Shown here: positions 37,019 through 46,422 of the stretch, piece by piece
Layout of the letters: every line of letters starts with the position of its first letter
How positions within the stretch are numbered: position 1 is the stretch's first letter
Assembly: GCF_022397955.1 (NCBI RefSeq)
Contig: NZ_JAKEUQ010000004.1
Location: forward strand, 1 to 64,000
Length of the DNA: 64,000 nucleotides
Reading direction: 5' to 3'
DNA from: Vibrio sp. Isolate32
Lineage (GTDB): Bacteria; Pseudomonadota; Gammaproteobacteria; Enterobacterales; Vibrionaceae
The notes under the pieces: model-generated
The model's database searches: none
Told to the model about the DNA's origin: nothing
What the model saw: the letters and a program-made list of their open reading frames with translations, nothing else
Position numbers and translations under genes: made by a program

Positions 37019-37858
37019 TTAAAATGGATACCAAAACAAAGCTGGTTCAAGAATGCGTTTTAAGATTGCCAATATCACAATTAAAACAATGATAAATAGC
37101 CAAATAAAGTCGAGACGTTTTAATGGTGCGTAGCTGTACCAAGTGCGTGATTTGTGTCGGCCAAAGCCACGTAACGCCATGGCATTGGATATTTCATCTG
37201 CTCTATCCAGGCTTGTGAAAATTAGTGGGCCTAACACTTTAGCAATATTTTTAATACGTGTGATAAGCGGCGCTTTCTTCGATAGTTCTACTCCACGAGC
37301 TTGCTGAGCGTACATGATATTGATGAAGTCTTTTTTTACTTCAGGCAAGTAACGCAGCGTTAAGCTTACCGCGTAGGCGATCTTGTACGGAACGCCGATA
37401 CGGTTGAGGCTCGCTGCAAACTCAGTCGGATGCGTTGTGAATACAAAGATTAACGCTATCGGAAACATGCTCATGTACTTGAGAGTGACAGTAATTAAGT
37501 AAAACAGAGTCTCTTGGCTTAATGAGTAATTTTCCGGCAATGTTAGCAATAAAGTTTCGCTGCCGATGAGTTCTGTTCCTTGCTGTGGAGCAAGTAGATA
37601 CATGAACACAGCATTTAGGCTTAATACACTCGCCGTACCTAATAGCAAAGGCTTATACACGTGCACAGGTACATTGGTGAGCTTGAGCAGGTATAGCCCC
37701 GTTAGGATAAGTAACGTGATCAACCTAAGGTCGAAAGTCGTTAATACGACTGTTACCCAAGCTAAGAAGAGTGCAAACTTCGTGATGCCATTGAGAGCAT
37801 GCAGCGGTGATTTAGTATCAATGTAATTGATGCCGAATTTTACTTTTGATGCGTTCAT
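37019..37858 (-). CDS. ECF transporter T component (EcfT, CbiQ-like)
   Basis: A 279-residue inner-membrane scaffold protein of an energy-coupling-factor vitamin/metabolite importer. It has five or so hydrophobic helices and both diagnostic coupling motifs: AQQARGVELSKKAP (ARG) and AMALRGFGRHKSRT (second Ala-Arg-Gly-like motif), which dock onto the two ATPases. Its start overlaps the upstream ATPase stop by four bases, so it is the last gene of an S-AA'-T operon. Confidence 0.87.
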   Translation of the reverse strand: MNASKVKFGINYIDTKSPLHALNGITKFALFLAWVTVVLTTFDLRLITLLILTGLYLLKLTNVPVHVYKPLLLGTASVLSLNAVFMYLLAPQQGTELIGSETLLLTLPENYSLSQETLFYLITVTLKYMSMFPIALIFVFTTHPTEFAASLNRIGVPYKIAYAVSLTLRYLPEVKKDFINIMYAQQARGVELSKKAPLITRIKNIAKVLGPLIFTSLDRADEISNAMALRGFGRHKSRTWYSYAPLKRLDFIWLFIIVLIVILAILKRILEPALFWYPF

Positions 37859-39549
37859 TGAGCGCTTCTCTCGTAGTCGATGAAGTACTGCATAAATGCA
37901 TTAGTGTCGTCGATTTTCATCATGGTCGCGAGTTCATAAATACTGGTGGTACAGAGATTTGCACGCTCTAGAAGCGATGGTTGACTAAATACTTCCGTCA
38001 TCGCGGTATTGGCAATCAACTTGCTGTCTGCGATTACGATAGAACGTGTGGTGTACTCTAGAACGAGGTGCATGTCGTGTGAGATGATCACAACGGTAAT
38101 ACCTAGATCACGGTTAAGCTTTTGGATGAATGCCAGCATAGATGTGTAGTTACGGTAGTCTTGACCTGCAGTCGGTTCATCCAAGATAAGAAGCTCGGGC
38201 TCCAGCACTAAGATAGAAGCAATCGTTACACGTTTTTTCTGGCCGTAGCTTAGTGCTTCGATAGGCCAGTGATGGAACTTGCTCAGCCCACATAGATCAA
38301 GAACGTTCTCTACTTTTTCTTTGATAAGATCTTCCGCAATGTTGCGGTTACGAAGGCCAAAAGCAATCTCGTCAAAAATCATATGATGTGAAATCATGTG
38401 GTTTGGGTTCTGCATCACTACGCCGACTTTCTGGCTTCTTTCGAAGATAGAAAGCTCAGATAAGTCTTCACCATTTAGATATGATGAGCCAGAATCGGCA
38501 TCGATCACTCCCATGATGAGTTTGGTGATGGTAGATTTACCCGAACCGTTTTTGCCCAGAATCGAAACAAACTCACCTTTGCCAATCTGGAAGCTCACAT
38601 CTTCAAGTGCGTTTCTCTCGCCGTCATAAGAATAAGTTAGACCATGAACTTCAAGTAAAGGTGGGTACTGCTTCTCTGCTACCGGGGCTGGGCGCTCAGC
38701 AAACCAAGCTTGAACGGCAGGGCGGAACCTTTTGTAGTCTAGAGCTTTGAGGTTTGAAAGCTTATCTTCACTGGTTAGTGGGGCTTTCGCCGCCTTAAGC
38801 GCTGATAAGTAAAGAGGTTCACGAATACCGTGTGTTTCAAGTAGTTCAGAAGCCAAGATTTCATCGGGTGTCATGTCCGCAACAATTTCACCGCGCTCCA
38901 TCAAGATCACTCGGTCGATATCACGGTGTAGAACATCCTCAAGACGATGCTCGATGATCACAATAGTCTTGTTGGTTTCTTTATGAAGCTGGTCGATGAT
39001 TTCGATCGTCGCTTTACCCGTCTTCGGGTCAAGGCTAGCCAAAGGTTCATCAAACAACAGGATGTCAACGTCATCAACTAAGATGCCCGCTAATGACACG
39101 CGTTGTTTCTGGCCGCCGGATAGATCATGTGGCGAGCGATCAAGCATATCTGCTAAGTCGACCATTTTTGCTGTCGACTTAACCAGAGGGTACATATCAA
39201 TATTCGACACTAACTGATTTTCCAGCGCGAATGCGATGTCTTCGCCAATACTCAAACCGACAAATTGGCTGTCAGTATCTTGCAATATTGTGCCTACTTG
39301 CTCGGTATAGTCGTGTATTGAAAACTCAGAGATATTCTTGCCGTTGATCTCTAAATAGCCCGTTACCTCACCTTTGATTGCATGAGGTATTAGACCATTG
39401 AGGCACTGACCTAGGGTAGATTTACCACTACCACTTGGTCCAATAATGACGATTTTCTCTCCTTTCTCTATCCTTAGATTGATATTTTTTAGCGTCGGTT
39501 TATCCAGCGACTCATATCTAAAAGAGAAGTTCGAAAATGCTATAGTCAT
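37855..39549 (-). CDS. ECF transporter fused double ATPase (A-A' in one chain)
   Basis: A 564-residue protein with two ABC nucleotide-binding domains in tandem. The first (about 1-245) has IIGPSGSGKSTLGQCLNG, the signature LSGGQKQRVSLAG and LLFDEPLASLD. A linker (about 245-295) leads to the second (about 296-530), with ILGKNGSGKSTITKLIMG, the altered signature LSYGQKKRVTIAS and LLILDEPTAGQD. Fused EcfA proteins of this type (YkoD-like) replace separate EcfA1/EcfA2. It lies between the S and T genes, six bases from the S gene and overlapping T by four. The substrate cannot be set by the ATPase. Confidence 0.9.
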   Translation of the reverse strand: MTIAFSNFSFRYESLDKPTLKNINLRIEKGEKIVIIGPSGSGKSTLGQCLNGLIPHAIKGEVTGYLEINGKNISEFSIHDYTEQVGTILQDTDSQFVGLSIGEDIAFALENQLVSNIDMYPLVKSTAKMVDLADMLDRSPHDLSGGQKQRVSLAGILVDDVDILLFDEPLASLDPKTGKATIEIIDQLHKETNKTIVIIEHRLEDVLHRDIDRVILMERGEIVADMTPDEILASELLETHGIREPLYLSALKAAKAPLTSEDKLSNLKALDYKRFRPAVQAWFAERPAPVAEKQYPPLLEVHGLTYSYDGERNALEDVSFQIGKGEFVSILGKNGSGKSTITKLIMGVIDADSGSSYLNGEDLSELSIFERSQKVGVVMQNPNHMISHHMIFDEIAFGLRNRNIAEDLIKEKVENVLDLCGLSKFHHWPIEALSYGQKKRVTIASILVLEPELLILDEPTAGQDYRNYTSMLAFIQKLNRDLGITVVIISHDMHLVLEYTTRSIVIADSKLIANTAMTEVFSQPSLLERANLCTTSIYELATMMKIDDTNAFMQYFIDYERSAQ

Positions 39550-39555
39550 TAGCGC

Positions 39556-40104
39556 TTATGCCTCAGTTAGGTTGCGGCTTTGTTTGTTACGCTTAGCGAC
39601 TGATTTGAGGATCAGGAAGCCTACAACAGCGATCAGAACAGTGTTACCCGCTGCGATGATAGACAGTTGTGTGAAGACTTTAGTAAACGGTTCTGCGTAT
39701 AGGATGGTGTCTAGGAACGCAGAGCAGCCGTAACCGACCACATTACCGGCAAGGGCAAGTACCACAAACAGCGCGAAGTCTTTCATAGGTAACTCACCTT
39801 GCTGAAGGCGGTTTTTGGTTAACATCGGGAACAAACCGATGATCATACCCACAATACCTGAGCCCAATACCCAAGTTAACCATACGCCCCAACCTGCAAA
39901 CAAATCCGTTACCCAGTGACCGATAAAGCCAACTAAGAAGCCAACAACAGGGCCGAACAAAACAGAAAAAAGTGCTAGAACTGCCATTGCTGGTTTCAAT
40001 GTCGTGTTCGCAAACACTGGGACACCAAACATAGGTAAACCACCAATGCCGTATAGTGCCGCGCCAATGGCGATAACAACCACTGTTTTAGCTGAAAAGT
40101 TCAT
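39556..40104 (-). CDS. ECF transporter substrate-binding S component (UPF0397-like)
   Basis: A 182-residue integral membrane protein with six helices that captures the substrate for the downstream ATPase and T proteins. The N-terminus [20 protein letters not shown] and the following [20 protein letters not shown] match the family UniProt calls UPF0397. I set the start at the ATG at 40104, with GAGG seven bases upstream; the longer reading adds 45 residues without family resemblance. UPF0397 substrates are not firmly established; thiamine precursors have been suggested for related clusters, and I could not find a riboswitch to decide. Confidence 0.83.
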   Translation of the reverse strand: MNFSAKTVVVIAIGAALYGIGGLPMFGVPVFANTTLKPAMAVLALFSVLFGPVVGFLVGFIGHWVTDLFAGWGVWLTWVLGSGIVGMIIGLFPMLTKNRLQQGELPMKDFALFVVLALAGNVVGYGCSAFLDTILYAEPFTKVFTQLSIIAAGNTVLIAVVGFLILKSVAKRNKQSRNLTEA

Positions 40105-40328
40105 AGATAACCTCGAATACTGAAAGATAACGCAAAATAAAGAACGAATATTCACCATTATTAACATGCGTCTCAATGGGAGCGTTTTTTGGGCAAATAT
40201 AAAAAATGAGGCGCGTATTATACAGTAGAACCCTTCCATAAGGGAAGGTAAGTGTCTAGATGTCTAAAATTCCATCTGAACACATAAGTATCGCGTAAAA
40301 AGCGCAATTTTACGGTTAATCAAGCAAC

Positions 40329-40357
40329 AAAAAAACCAGAACGGGTCTGGTTTTTTC
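40329..40357. terminator. Terminator (both strands) between the ECF operon and the HlyD gene
   Basis: CCAGA and TCTGG flank ACGGG, with seven As before and six Ts after. It serves the minus-strand HlyD/DUF3302 operon and prevents read-through into the ECF region. Confidence 0.7.
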
Positions 40358-40406
40358 ATTCGTCTTAACAATGTGTTAAGCGGAGGCGTCGTATACTGAG
40401 GGCGAT

Positions 40407-41537
40407 TTAATGGTCTAGGTATAGATAGTTTTGCCAACTCTTCATGCGAATAAGCACTTTGCGCATAATAGATACGTGAGTGAAGCTGTCAGAATATACG
40501 GCCACTTCAACGGCAGTACCCATAGGCAAATGGTACTCAGACAGATCATCAGTGATGGTCAGTTTAACAAATACACGGCCGCTGGTACGCAGTGCGTCAG
40601 TACCTAGAAGTGTGCCTCGAGCTTGGAATTGGCTTTCACCAATGGCTGGGATCACTTCCTCGATGCGCCCTTTAAACACCTTTCCTGGTAATGCTCTAAA
40701 TAGAAACTCAGCTTCGTAACCAGGTTGTAGGCGTTGTAAGGAGTTCTGTCTGAACGCTGCGGTATAGAATTGTTCCTCTGTGTGAACAAAAGTCATGACT
40801 GGAGCTAAAGGTAGTGGTACTGCCATAACGCCAGGGCGCAGTGCGAGTTGAGTAACGTATCCGTCTGTGGGAGCGCGAACCACTGTTTGCTCTAAATCAA
40901 ACTGAGCTTTGCGTAATTCAGCTAATAAGCTTAAAACTGCGGTGTTCTCGCCTCCAATTTCAGACTCTAAGGCGATTTTTGCTTGTTGTAGATTTGAATC
41001 TGCAACTTTTACTGCCGCTTCCGATGCCTTATAAGCTTGTCTGCGAGTATCTAATTGTTGCTCAGTAAAGGCTCCGCTGTCATAGCCACGCTTGTAACGA
41101 GAGAACTCACGCTGTGCTTTATCTCTTTCTGCGATAGCTTTGATTTTTTCTGCTTCTGCTTCGGATACTTGTGACTCCATCCCAAGAGCACCTTGACTCG
41201 CTTCTTTTACTTTGGCTTCTAATCTTGCCACTTCAGCTTCGAATGGAATAGGGTCGATTTTGAAAAGAATATCTCCTTGCTTAAGAGGTTTGTTTGCCTC
41301 TACTGGAACCTCGATAACTTTACCTCGAACGCCTGAAACGATTGGTGTTGTTGAGTAAACTTGATTGCCAATTTGAGTGAAAGGGTGGTTGTAGTTCATC
41401 AGCAGGATTAAAGTGCCTATGATGATGACACCACCAAGAACGGCAGTAGGTACTGTCCATTTATTTAGCGGGATATTAAATACTTTGAAGATGGTGATAC
41501 ATAGTGCCGCATAGGTCATTATCAGCAGTAAATCCAT
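40407..41537 (-). CDS. HlyD-family membrane fusion protein (YibH-like)
   Basis: A 376-residue inner-membrane-anchored, periplasmic adaptor of efflux or secretion systems. Two N-terminal hydrophobic segments (about 3-20 and 28-46) precede a split lipoyl/barrel-sandwich domain (SGVRGKVIEVPVEANKPLKQ at about 70-90 and VRAPTDGYVTQLALRPGVM at about 215-235). A long coiled-coil hairpin (about 95-205) lies between, followed by beta-barrel sequence. The upstream DUF3302 gene overlaps by one base (TAATG), the same pairing as E. coli yibI-yibH. No outer-membrane channel or pump is nearby. Confidence 0.85.
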   Translation of the reverse strand: MDLLLIMTYAALCITIFKVFNIPLNKWTVPTAVLGGVIIIGTLILLMNYNHPFTQIGNQVYSTTPIVSGVRGKVIEVPVEANKPLKQGDILFKIDPIPFEAEVARLEAKVKEASQGALGMESQVSEAEAEKIKAIAERDKAQREFSRYKRGYDSGAFTEQQLDTRRQAYKASEAAVKVADSNLQQAKIALESEIGGENTAVLSLLAELRKAQFDLEQTVVRAPTDGYVTQLALRPGVMAVPLPLAPVMTFVHTEEQFYTAAFRQNSLQRLQPGYEAEFLFRALPGKVFKGRIEEVIPAIGESQFQARGTLLGTDALRTSGRVFVKLTITDDLSEYHLPMGTAVEVAVYSDSFTHVSIMRKVLIRMKSWQNYLYLDH

Positions 41538-41932
41538 TACTTAACCTCCTGATTTTGAACGTTTTTTGTACCTTTCTTTGGGCTGCTTTGTTCAGTGCCC
41601 GCTTGTTTGAGCTGCGCGATTTCTTCCTGAAGGGTACTCATTTGATCGATGATAATATCGACGCGATGATGAATATCGTGTTGCTCTTCTTCTAATTTTG
41701 CGAAGCCCCAACCACGATCTTTACGCCACAAAGTTGCCCAGATCCAAAGGAAGGGCCAAATAGTGTGTAAGGTGAATAGGCTCACCCAGCCTGACACGTG
41801 AATAGCATCCTGATGAGGGTGGTTACGTTCTTTCGCAATTTCATAGGGAATATCGTGAATAACGATGATGCCGTAAAAGATGACTAATGCTACGAAAATC
41901 AGTAGACCGAGTGCAAAGTAGTCTAAAAACAT
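41537..41932 (-). CDS. DUF3302 inner-membrane protein
   Basis: A 131-residue small membrane protein with two helices (about 5-25 and 45-65), a conserved DUF3302 block (HVSGWVSLFTLHTIWPFLWI, then WATLWRKDRGWGF) and a C-terminal coiled coil (about 78-115). Function is unknown, but it is consistently paired with a HlyD-type gene, to which it is translationally coupled here through TAATG. It probably helps assemble or stabilise that adaptor. Confidence 0.83.
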   Translation of the reverse strand: MFLDYFALGLLIFVALVIFYGIIVIHDIPYEIAKERNHPHQDAIHVSGWVSLFTLHTIWPFLWIWATLWRKDRGWGFAKLEEEQHDIHHRVDIIIDQMSTLQEEIAQLKQAGTEQSSPKKGTKNVQNQEVK

Positions 41933-42183
41933 AACAGATCCTTGTAATGTTAGATATTAGTTATAAATATACTACGCTATCATCCAAGTAATTGTTATAA
42001 AAATGATTTACTGAGTTGAAAATAATGTGTTGTCGCTTCTAATGCGAATAAAAGCATTGATGAGTCTTATGAAATCTCATCGCGTTTGAAGAGGCTATTT
42101 CGGCTTTCTGTTTTGATACTTCAGCTGAAATGATGACAGTTAAGACTCTAAATGACAGGCATAACCATAAGGGATAACTACGG

Positions 42184-43086
42184 ATGTATATAGGTGAATT
42201 GGCGGCCATTGGCGCTGCGCTTGTGTGGGCGTGTGCGACATGGATCTATGGGCAATTTGGACATCGATTCTCTGCGATGCAATTGAACATTGTTAAGGGA
42301 ATAGTGGCGTCTGGGATGATGTTGCTCGTCATGCCTCTTATCCCGATGCCGGAGTTTGAACTGAGTTCCAACCATTTTTTGATATTGGCAATTTCAGGTG
42401 TGATTGGCATTGCAATTGGAGATAGCGCCTATTTTGCGGCTTTGAAAAGAATCGGTGCCAATAAGACGTTGTTACTGGAGTCTTTAGCTCCGCCTCTTTC
42501 TGGTGTGCTGGCATTAATGTTCCTTGGCGCTGTATTGACAGTGCAAGGTTGGTTCGGTGTCGTGATTACAACACTAGCGGTGACCTTCGTTATCTTCCAG
42601 TCATCAAAATCGGCGAGTGGTGAATCGAATGACAAAGCGCAGTGGGGTGGCATTGGTTATGGGCTTGTGGCGAGTGTCTGTCAGGCATCTGGTGTGGTTA
42701 TTTCTCATTACGTGTTAGTGGCGGGTGATATCCCACCATTGTTAGGTGCTTTGATTCGTCTGACGGTCGGTGTGTTTGCCGTAATGCTGATTATCCCTTT
42801 CGTTGAAAAGAAGCCGTATTCATCGATAAAAAGAGATTTATGGAAAATGACCAAGCTCAATAAACTGTGGTTATTAGGGGCAATCTTTGTCGGGACGTTT
42901 CTCGCTCTATGGCTTCAACAAGTGGCACTGAAAAATGCTAACCCTGCGATTGCACAAACGTTGATAGCGACCAGCCCGGTCTTTATTTTGGTTATTTATG
43001 CTATTAAAGGGGAGAAGGTATCTAAGCAAAGTGTGATTGGAACACTTGTCGCTTTAGCAGGGATCTCTCTTTTCTTCTATCAATAG
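42184..43086 (+). CDS. EamA/DMT-family transporter
   Basis: A 300-residue inner-membrane protein with ten predicted helices in two EamA halves (about 3-135 and 150-298). Typical features are ELAAIGAALVWACATWIYGQ at the start, AALKRIGANKTLLLESLAPP at the end of the first half and ALKNANPAIAQTLIATSPVF in the second. DMT transporters exchange small metabolites; the substrate here is unknown. It stands alone, divergent from the DUF3302/HlyD operon across about 250 AT-rich bases. Confidence 0.85.
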   Translation: MYIGELAAIGAALVWACATWIYGQFGHRFSAMQLNIVKGIVASGMMLLVMPLIPMPEFELSSNHFLILAISGVIGIAIGDSAYFAALKRIGANKTLLLESLAPPLSGVLALMFLGAVLTVQGWFGVVITTLAVTFVIFQSSKSASGESNDKAQWGGIGYGLVASVCQASGVVISHYVLVAGDIPPLLGALIRLTVGVFAVMLIIPFVEKKPYSSIKRDLWKMTKLNKLWLLGAIFVGTFLALWLQQVALKNANPAIAQTLIATSPVFILVIYAIKGEKVSKQSVIGTLVALAGISLFFYQ

Positions 43087-43188
43087 TTCAATTTTGTCAG
43101 TATCAGTCGTTTTGTTCAGTGCGACTGATTATTAAGAAGGGGAGGGCAGAATACGAATGACTTTCCATTTTCACTGCTGCTATTTCTA

Positions 43189-44772
43189 CTATTCAGTACA
43201 CACTTGGTTGCGGCCATTGGCTTTGGCTCGGTATAAGGCTTTGTCTGCACGGTAGAAGGTACGTTGAGTGTTCTCTCCCTCACGATGTAAAGTGATACCG
43301 ATACTCACAGTTAAACCTCGTTCTCCAAGTATTTCATGCCATCCGAATTGGAAGATGCGTTCTCGATAATTTTCAGAATGCATTTCTGCCTTAGCGAGAT
43401 CGCTGTTCTCTAGGATGACCAAGAACTCTTCTCCACCAAACCTGACACACGACACGCCCCTAAACTTGAAGTACGATCTAAGTTCTTGAGAGACGTTGAC
43501 GATCGCTTTATCTCCCACTAAGTGGCTCAGCTCATCATTGATAGATTTAAAGTGGTCGATATCAATAACCATCAGTGCGAAAGAGGTTTCATGTAGCAAC
43601 ATATCCTTTAATTTCACATCTAACCAGCGACGGTTGTGTAACCCTGTCAGCGGGTCGGTGAAAACATCTTGCTGTAGTTGAGCAACTGCATTCTTGTGTT
43701 GTTCAGTCGTCTCTTTCAGTTCTCTGTTTTCTTGTTCAGAGAGGATGAGTTTGAGCTGCAACTCAAAACGTGACAGACGGCGTAACTGACTCGCCCCGAG
43801 CTCACTGATCGGGATCTGCTTCATCAGGTCGGTTTCAATTCGGTAACCTTTTTTCTCATAGCGCAGGGCTTCTTGAAAACGCCCTTGATTCATACATACA
43901 TCACTTAGAGAGTCGCAGAATCGCATAGCAAGCACTGGCGATGAGTTTGCTTTCACACGCTTGTCTGTGCTCGATAAGATCATGCTTGCATAGTCTTGCT
44001 TTCCTATTGCACTTAGGCAATGTGCTAACTCTAGCCGAGTCATGGTCGCAAGCCAGCTTGCTTGAGCATTATTAGCTGGATATTGAACTTTAGACAGACT
44101 GCGCAGCGCTTCATGGTATCTTTTCTTAGCGCGCAGCATCTTCGATTGGTAAAGTAATATCTGAGCAGTGAGTAGCTTGTCACTGACCAAAATACTCAGT
44201 TCTTCACACTCATTCAGTAAATCGCTAGCCGCAGTAACGCGGTTGAGCAGGAGCAAGCTTGCCACCATATGGAGTTTGAACTTGAGGCGGAGTGAGCGAC
44301 TGCTTATCGCATGGTCAATACTACCAATTTTTTGATAGTAGCGAATGGCTCTGTTGTGATCACCATAGGCATCACATAAGTTCCCCATGCCTAAGATTGC
44401 CAATACATATTCATCGATATAGCCGTGTTGAACAGCGATGGTTGAGGAGCTGACAAATTCATTCAGTGCAGAAGTGTAATCCCCGATTTCGACTAAGCGG
44501 TCACTTAAGCTTGTTTTTACTGTAAGAATGTCTTCGATATCCACAGGAAGATGAAGTAGGTCAAGAGCAAGTCTTAGCTCTTCTATACTGGTTTGATTTT
44601 GTTGTAATTCGGCACGGTATTCAGAGCTGATAATATAGCAATGCGCTTGCTCTGTTTTTGTAGTCGAAACGTGCTGACGAATATGGTTCCAGAATATGAT
44701 TGCTTCTTCACCTGATACCGATGAAGGGTCTAAACCGGCGTCTGTGATCTTGCTTAGTAGAGTTTCCATCAC
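43189..44772 (-). CDS. TPR-GGDEF diguanylate cyclase, coupled to a degenerate partner
   Basis: A 527-residue cytoplasmic protein. Residues about 60-330 form tetratricopeptide-like repeats (such as YGDHNRAIRYYQKIGSIDHA), then a coiled coil (about 335-370) and a C-terminal GGDEF domain with DPLTGLHNRRWLD, VIDIDHFKSINDELSHLVGD and the intact active site RFGGEEFLVIL, so it should make c-di-GMP. Its start overlaps the upstream gene by four bases. No sensor membrane segment is present; the TPR part probably receives the signal through protein contact. Confidence 0.88.
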   Translation of the reverse strand: MMETLLSKITDAGLDPSSVSGEEAIIFWNHIRQHVSTTKTEQAHCYIISSEYRAELQQNQTSIEELRLALDLLHLPVDIEDILTVKTSLSDRLVEIGDYTSALNEFVSSSTIAVQHGYIDEYVLAILGMGNLCDAYGDHNRAIRYYQKIGSIDHAISSRSLRLKFKLHMVASLLLLNRVTAASDLLNECEELSILVSDKLLTAQILLYQSKMLRAKKRYHEALRSLSKVQYPANNAQASWLATMTRLELAHCLSAIGKQDYASMILSSTDKRVKANSSPVLAMRFCDSLSDVCMNQGRFQEALRYEKKGYRIETDLMKQIPISELGASQLRRLSRFELQLKLILSEQENRELKETTEQHKNAVAQLQQDVFTDPLTGLHNRRWLDVKLKDMLLHETSFALMVIDIDHFKSINDELSHLVGDKAIVNVSQELRSYFKFRGVSCVRFGGEEFLVILENSDLAKAEMHSENYRERIFQFGWHEILGERGLTVSIGITLHREGENTQRTFYRADKALYRAKANGRNQVCTE

Positions 44773-46238
44773 GCTGTTACCTCAGCTTGGTCTTCGTCTA
44801 GTTGCTCAAGGGTGAACGGGAACGTCAAAATATCGTTGAGGCTGACAGTGGGTTTCGAACCTTTTAATCCTCTTCTATGCCACGGATAGATATCAAGCAT
44901 GGTGCTGAGAGTTTGGAAGGTTTGCTCTGCGACTTCGCCTTTTTCAGAAAGCATAAGCGCAACACGCTCTGAACTGAGCCTTGCTATGAAGTCGTTTTGG
45001 TTACACAAGGTATGAGCAATCTCGGTACAGACATCTAAGTAATCGGTATCTACATGATGGAACATAATGATGCTGTGGTTTGAACGCTTAAGTTCTGTCT
45101 TAAAGAGTACCAGTTTCTCCCACCAAAAGGTCTCAGATACGACATAAGAGAGGGGCTTTTCAGGATCGTACTCGTGTTGACCACGAATACGGTTAATGAG
45201 CTTTCGTGCTCTCTGCTCAAGTTGGCGTTTTGAACTGCGTGCTTTGTCTAAACCGACACGATTAGTTTGCTCTTTAAGCATACCGATAGAATATTCACGG
45301 TACTTTTTAAAGGCGACTAACGCAGCTTTGAAGTCTTGGTTTTCTTCTGCAACCAAAGATTGCTGGTAACAGATTTGGTTAAGTAACTCACCATTATCGA
45401 ATTCATTGGCAGAGTGTTCAGCGAGCCTGAGTAATTCGGCTGCTTGCTTCGGCCTTTTTCTCAGGAGTTCTAATCGAGCTTGACTGATGTAAGAGTGCGC
45501 TTTCATCCAGACAAGGTTGTGTTCTACGGCTAGATTGTGCGCTTTGGCTGTGGCGCGCTCAGCATCATCTAAACGCTCAAGGCCAAGTAGTGCAAGGCCT
45601 CGGAAGTCCCATATTTCTGCATGCCAAGTATTATCTTTATGTTCTTTCAACGCTTCTTCCGCACCGTCGAGCACCGACAACATTTCGACATAGTTGTTAA
45701 GCAGGTAGTAATCCCAGGCGAGCAGTATTCTTGACTTGCCTTCTAACCAACCGATGCGGCTGTTATTAGCCACTTTAACGGCTAGTTGGTGGGTAGAACG
45801 TGCAAGCTTATATTCATGAGTCATTCGCCAAATGTTGCCAAGACCAATGAGACATTCAATTTGAATCTCGACTTCATCAACCAGTGCAGATTGTTCTAAG
45901 GCGTTGATCCAGAACTGTTGAGCTGAGTAATACTTGGCTTGTCCCCAGAACTGGAGTGCATGTAAGTGGAGAATTTCGGGAAGAAAAAGGTCGGTATCTA
46001 ATCGGCTTTGGCGTTTGTAGGCTTCTTTGATGTATTTCAAACCTTTCGAGTAATCCATTAGGTTCCAACAGCATCTTGCAATTAACATCAATGACTGTAT
46101 AGCCCCCTCTTCAAATAAAACTTGCTCTGACCTGACTAGGCATTGTTGAGCAACCTCTAGGATCACAGAGGGTTCAGAGTCGGCGCGAGTTTTGAGTTGT
46201 TCTAGTTCTGTTTCAAGAAGGTACTGATTTTTGTCCAA
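44769..46238 (-). CDS. TPR protein with a degenerate GGDEF-like C-terminus
   Basis: A 489-residue cytoplasmic protein with the same layout as its coupled neighbour: TPR-like repeats (about 50-330), a basic coiled coil (about 335-365) and a C-terminal domain (about 375-475) that aligns with GGDEF folds. IIMFHHVDTDYLDVCTEIAH matches the strand and helix before the active site, and FIARLSSERVALMLSE lies where RLGGDEF would be, with SSERV (codons 44961-44975) replacing GGDEF. It cannot be a cyclase. It is probably a regulatory partner of the next gene. Confidence 0.75.
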   Translation of the reverse strand: MDKNQYLLETELEQLKTRADSEPSVILEVAQQCLVRSEQVLFEEGAIQSLMLIARCCWNLMDYSKGLKYIKEAYKRQSRLDTDLFLPEILHLHALQFWGQAKYYSAQQFWINALEQSALVDEVEIQIECLIGLGNIWRMTHEYKLARSTHQLAVKVANNSRIGWLEGKSRILLAWDYYLLNNYVEMLSVLDGAEEALKEHKDNTWHAEIWDFRGLALLGLERLDDAERATAKAHNLAVEHNLVWMKAHSYISQARLELLRKRPKQAAELLRLAEHSANEFDNGELLNQICYQQSLVAEENQDFKAALVAFKKYREYSIGMLKEQTNRVGLDKARSSKRQLEQRARKLINRIRGQHEYDPEKPLSYVVSETFWWEKLVLFKTELKRSNHSIIMFHHVDTDYLDVCTEIAHTLCNQNDFIARLSSERVALMLSEKGEVAEQTFQTLSTMLDIYPWHRRGLKGSKPTVSLNDILTFPFTLEQLDEDQAEVTA

Positions 46239-46422
46239 GATTTAGATCCATAATTATTGAACATATTGATAACACAATCATTATAAGAGTGCAATTTGAG
46301 ATAAGCACCAATTATCTTTCCTAGAGCGTCAAAGGAACACGAATTTTTTCCAATTATGAGTATTACCTCATGTTCTCACTTTAAAATCAATGAGTTCCCG
46401 AATAATTATCTAGATATCCGTT

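Noticed and set aside
40105..40260. Riboswitch in front of the ECF transporter
   Set aside because: A short hairpin (CGCTCCCATTGAGACGC) is present, but I could not match a TPP, preQ1, cobalamin or FMN core.
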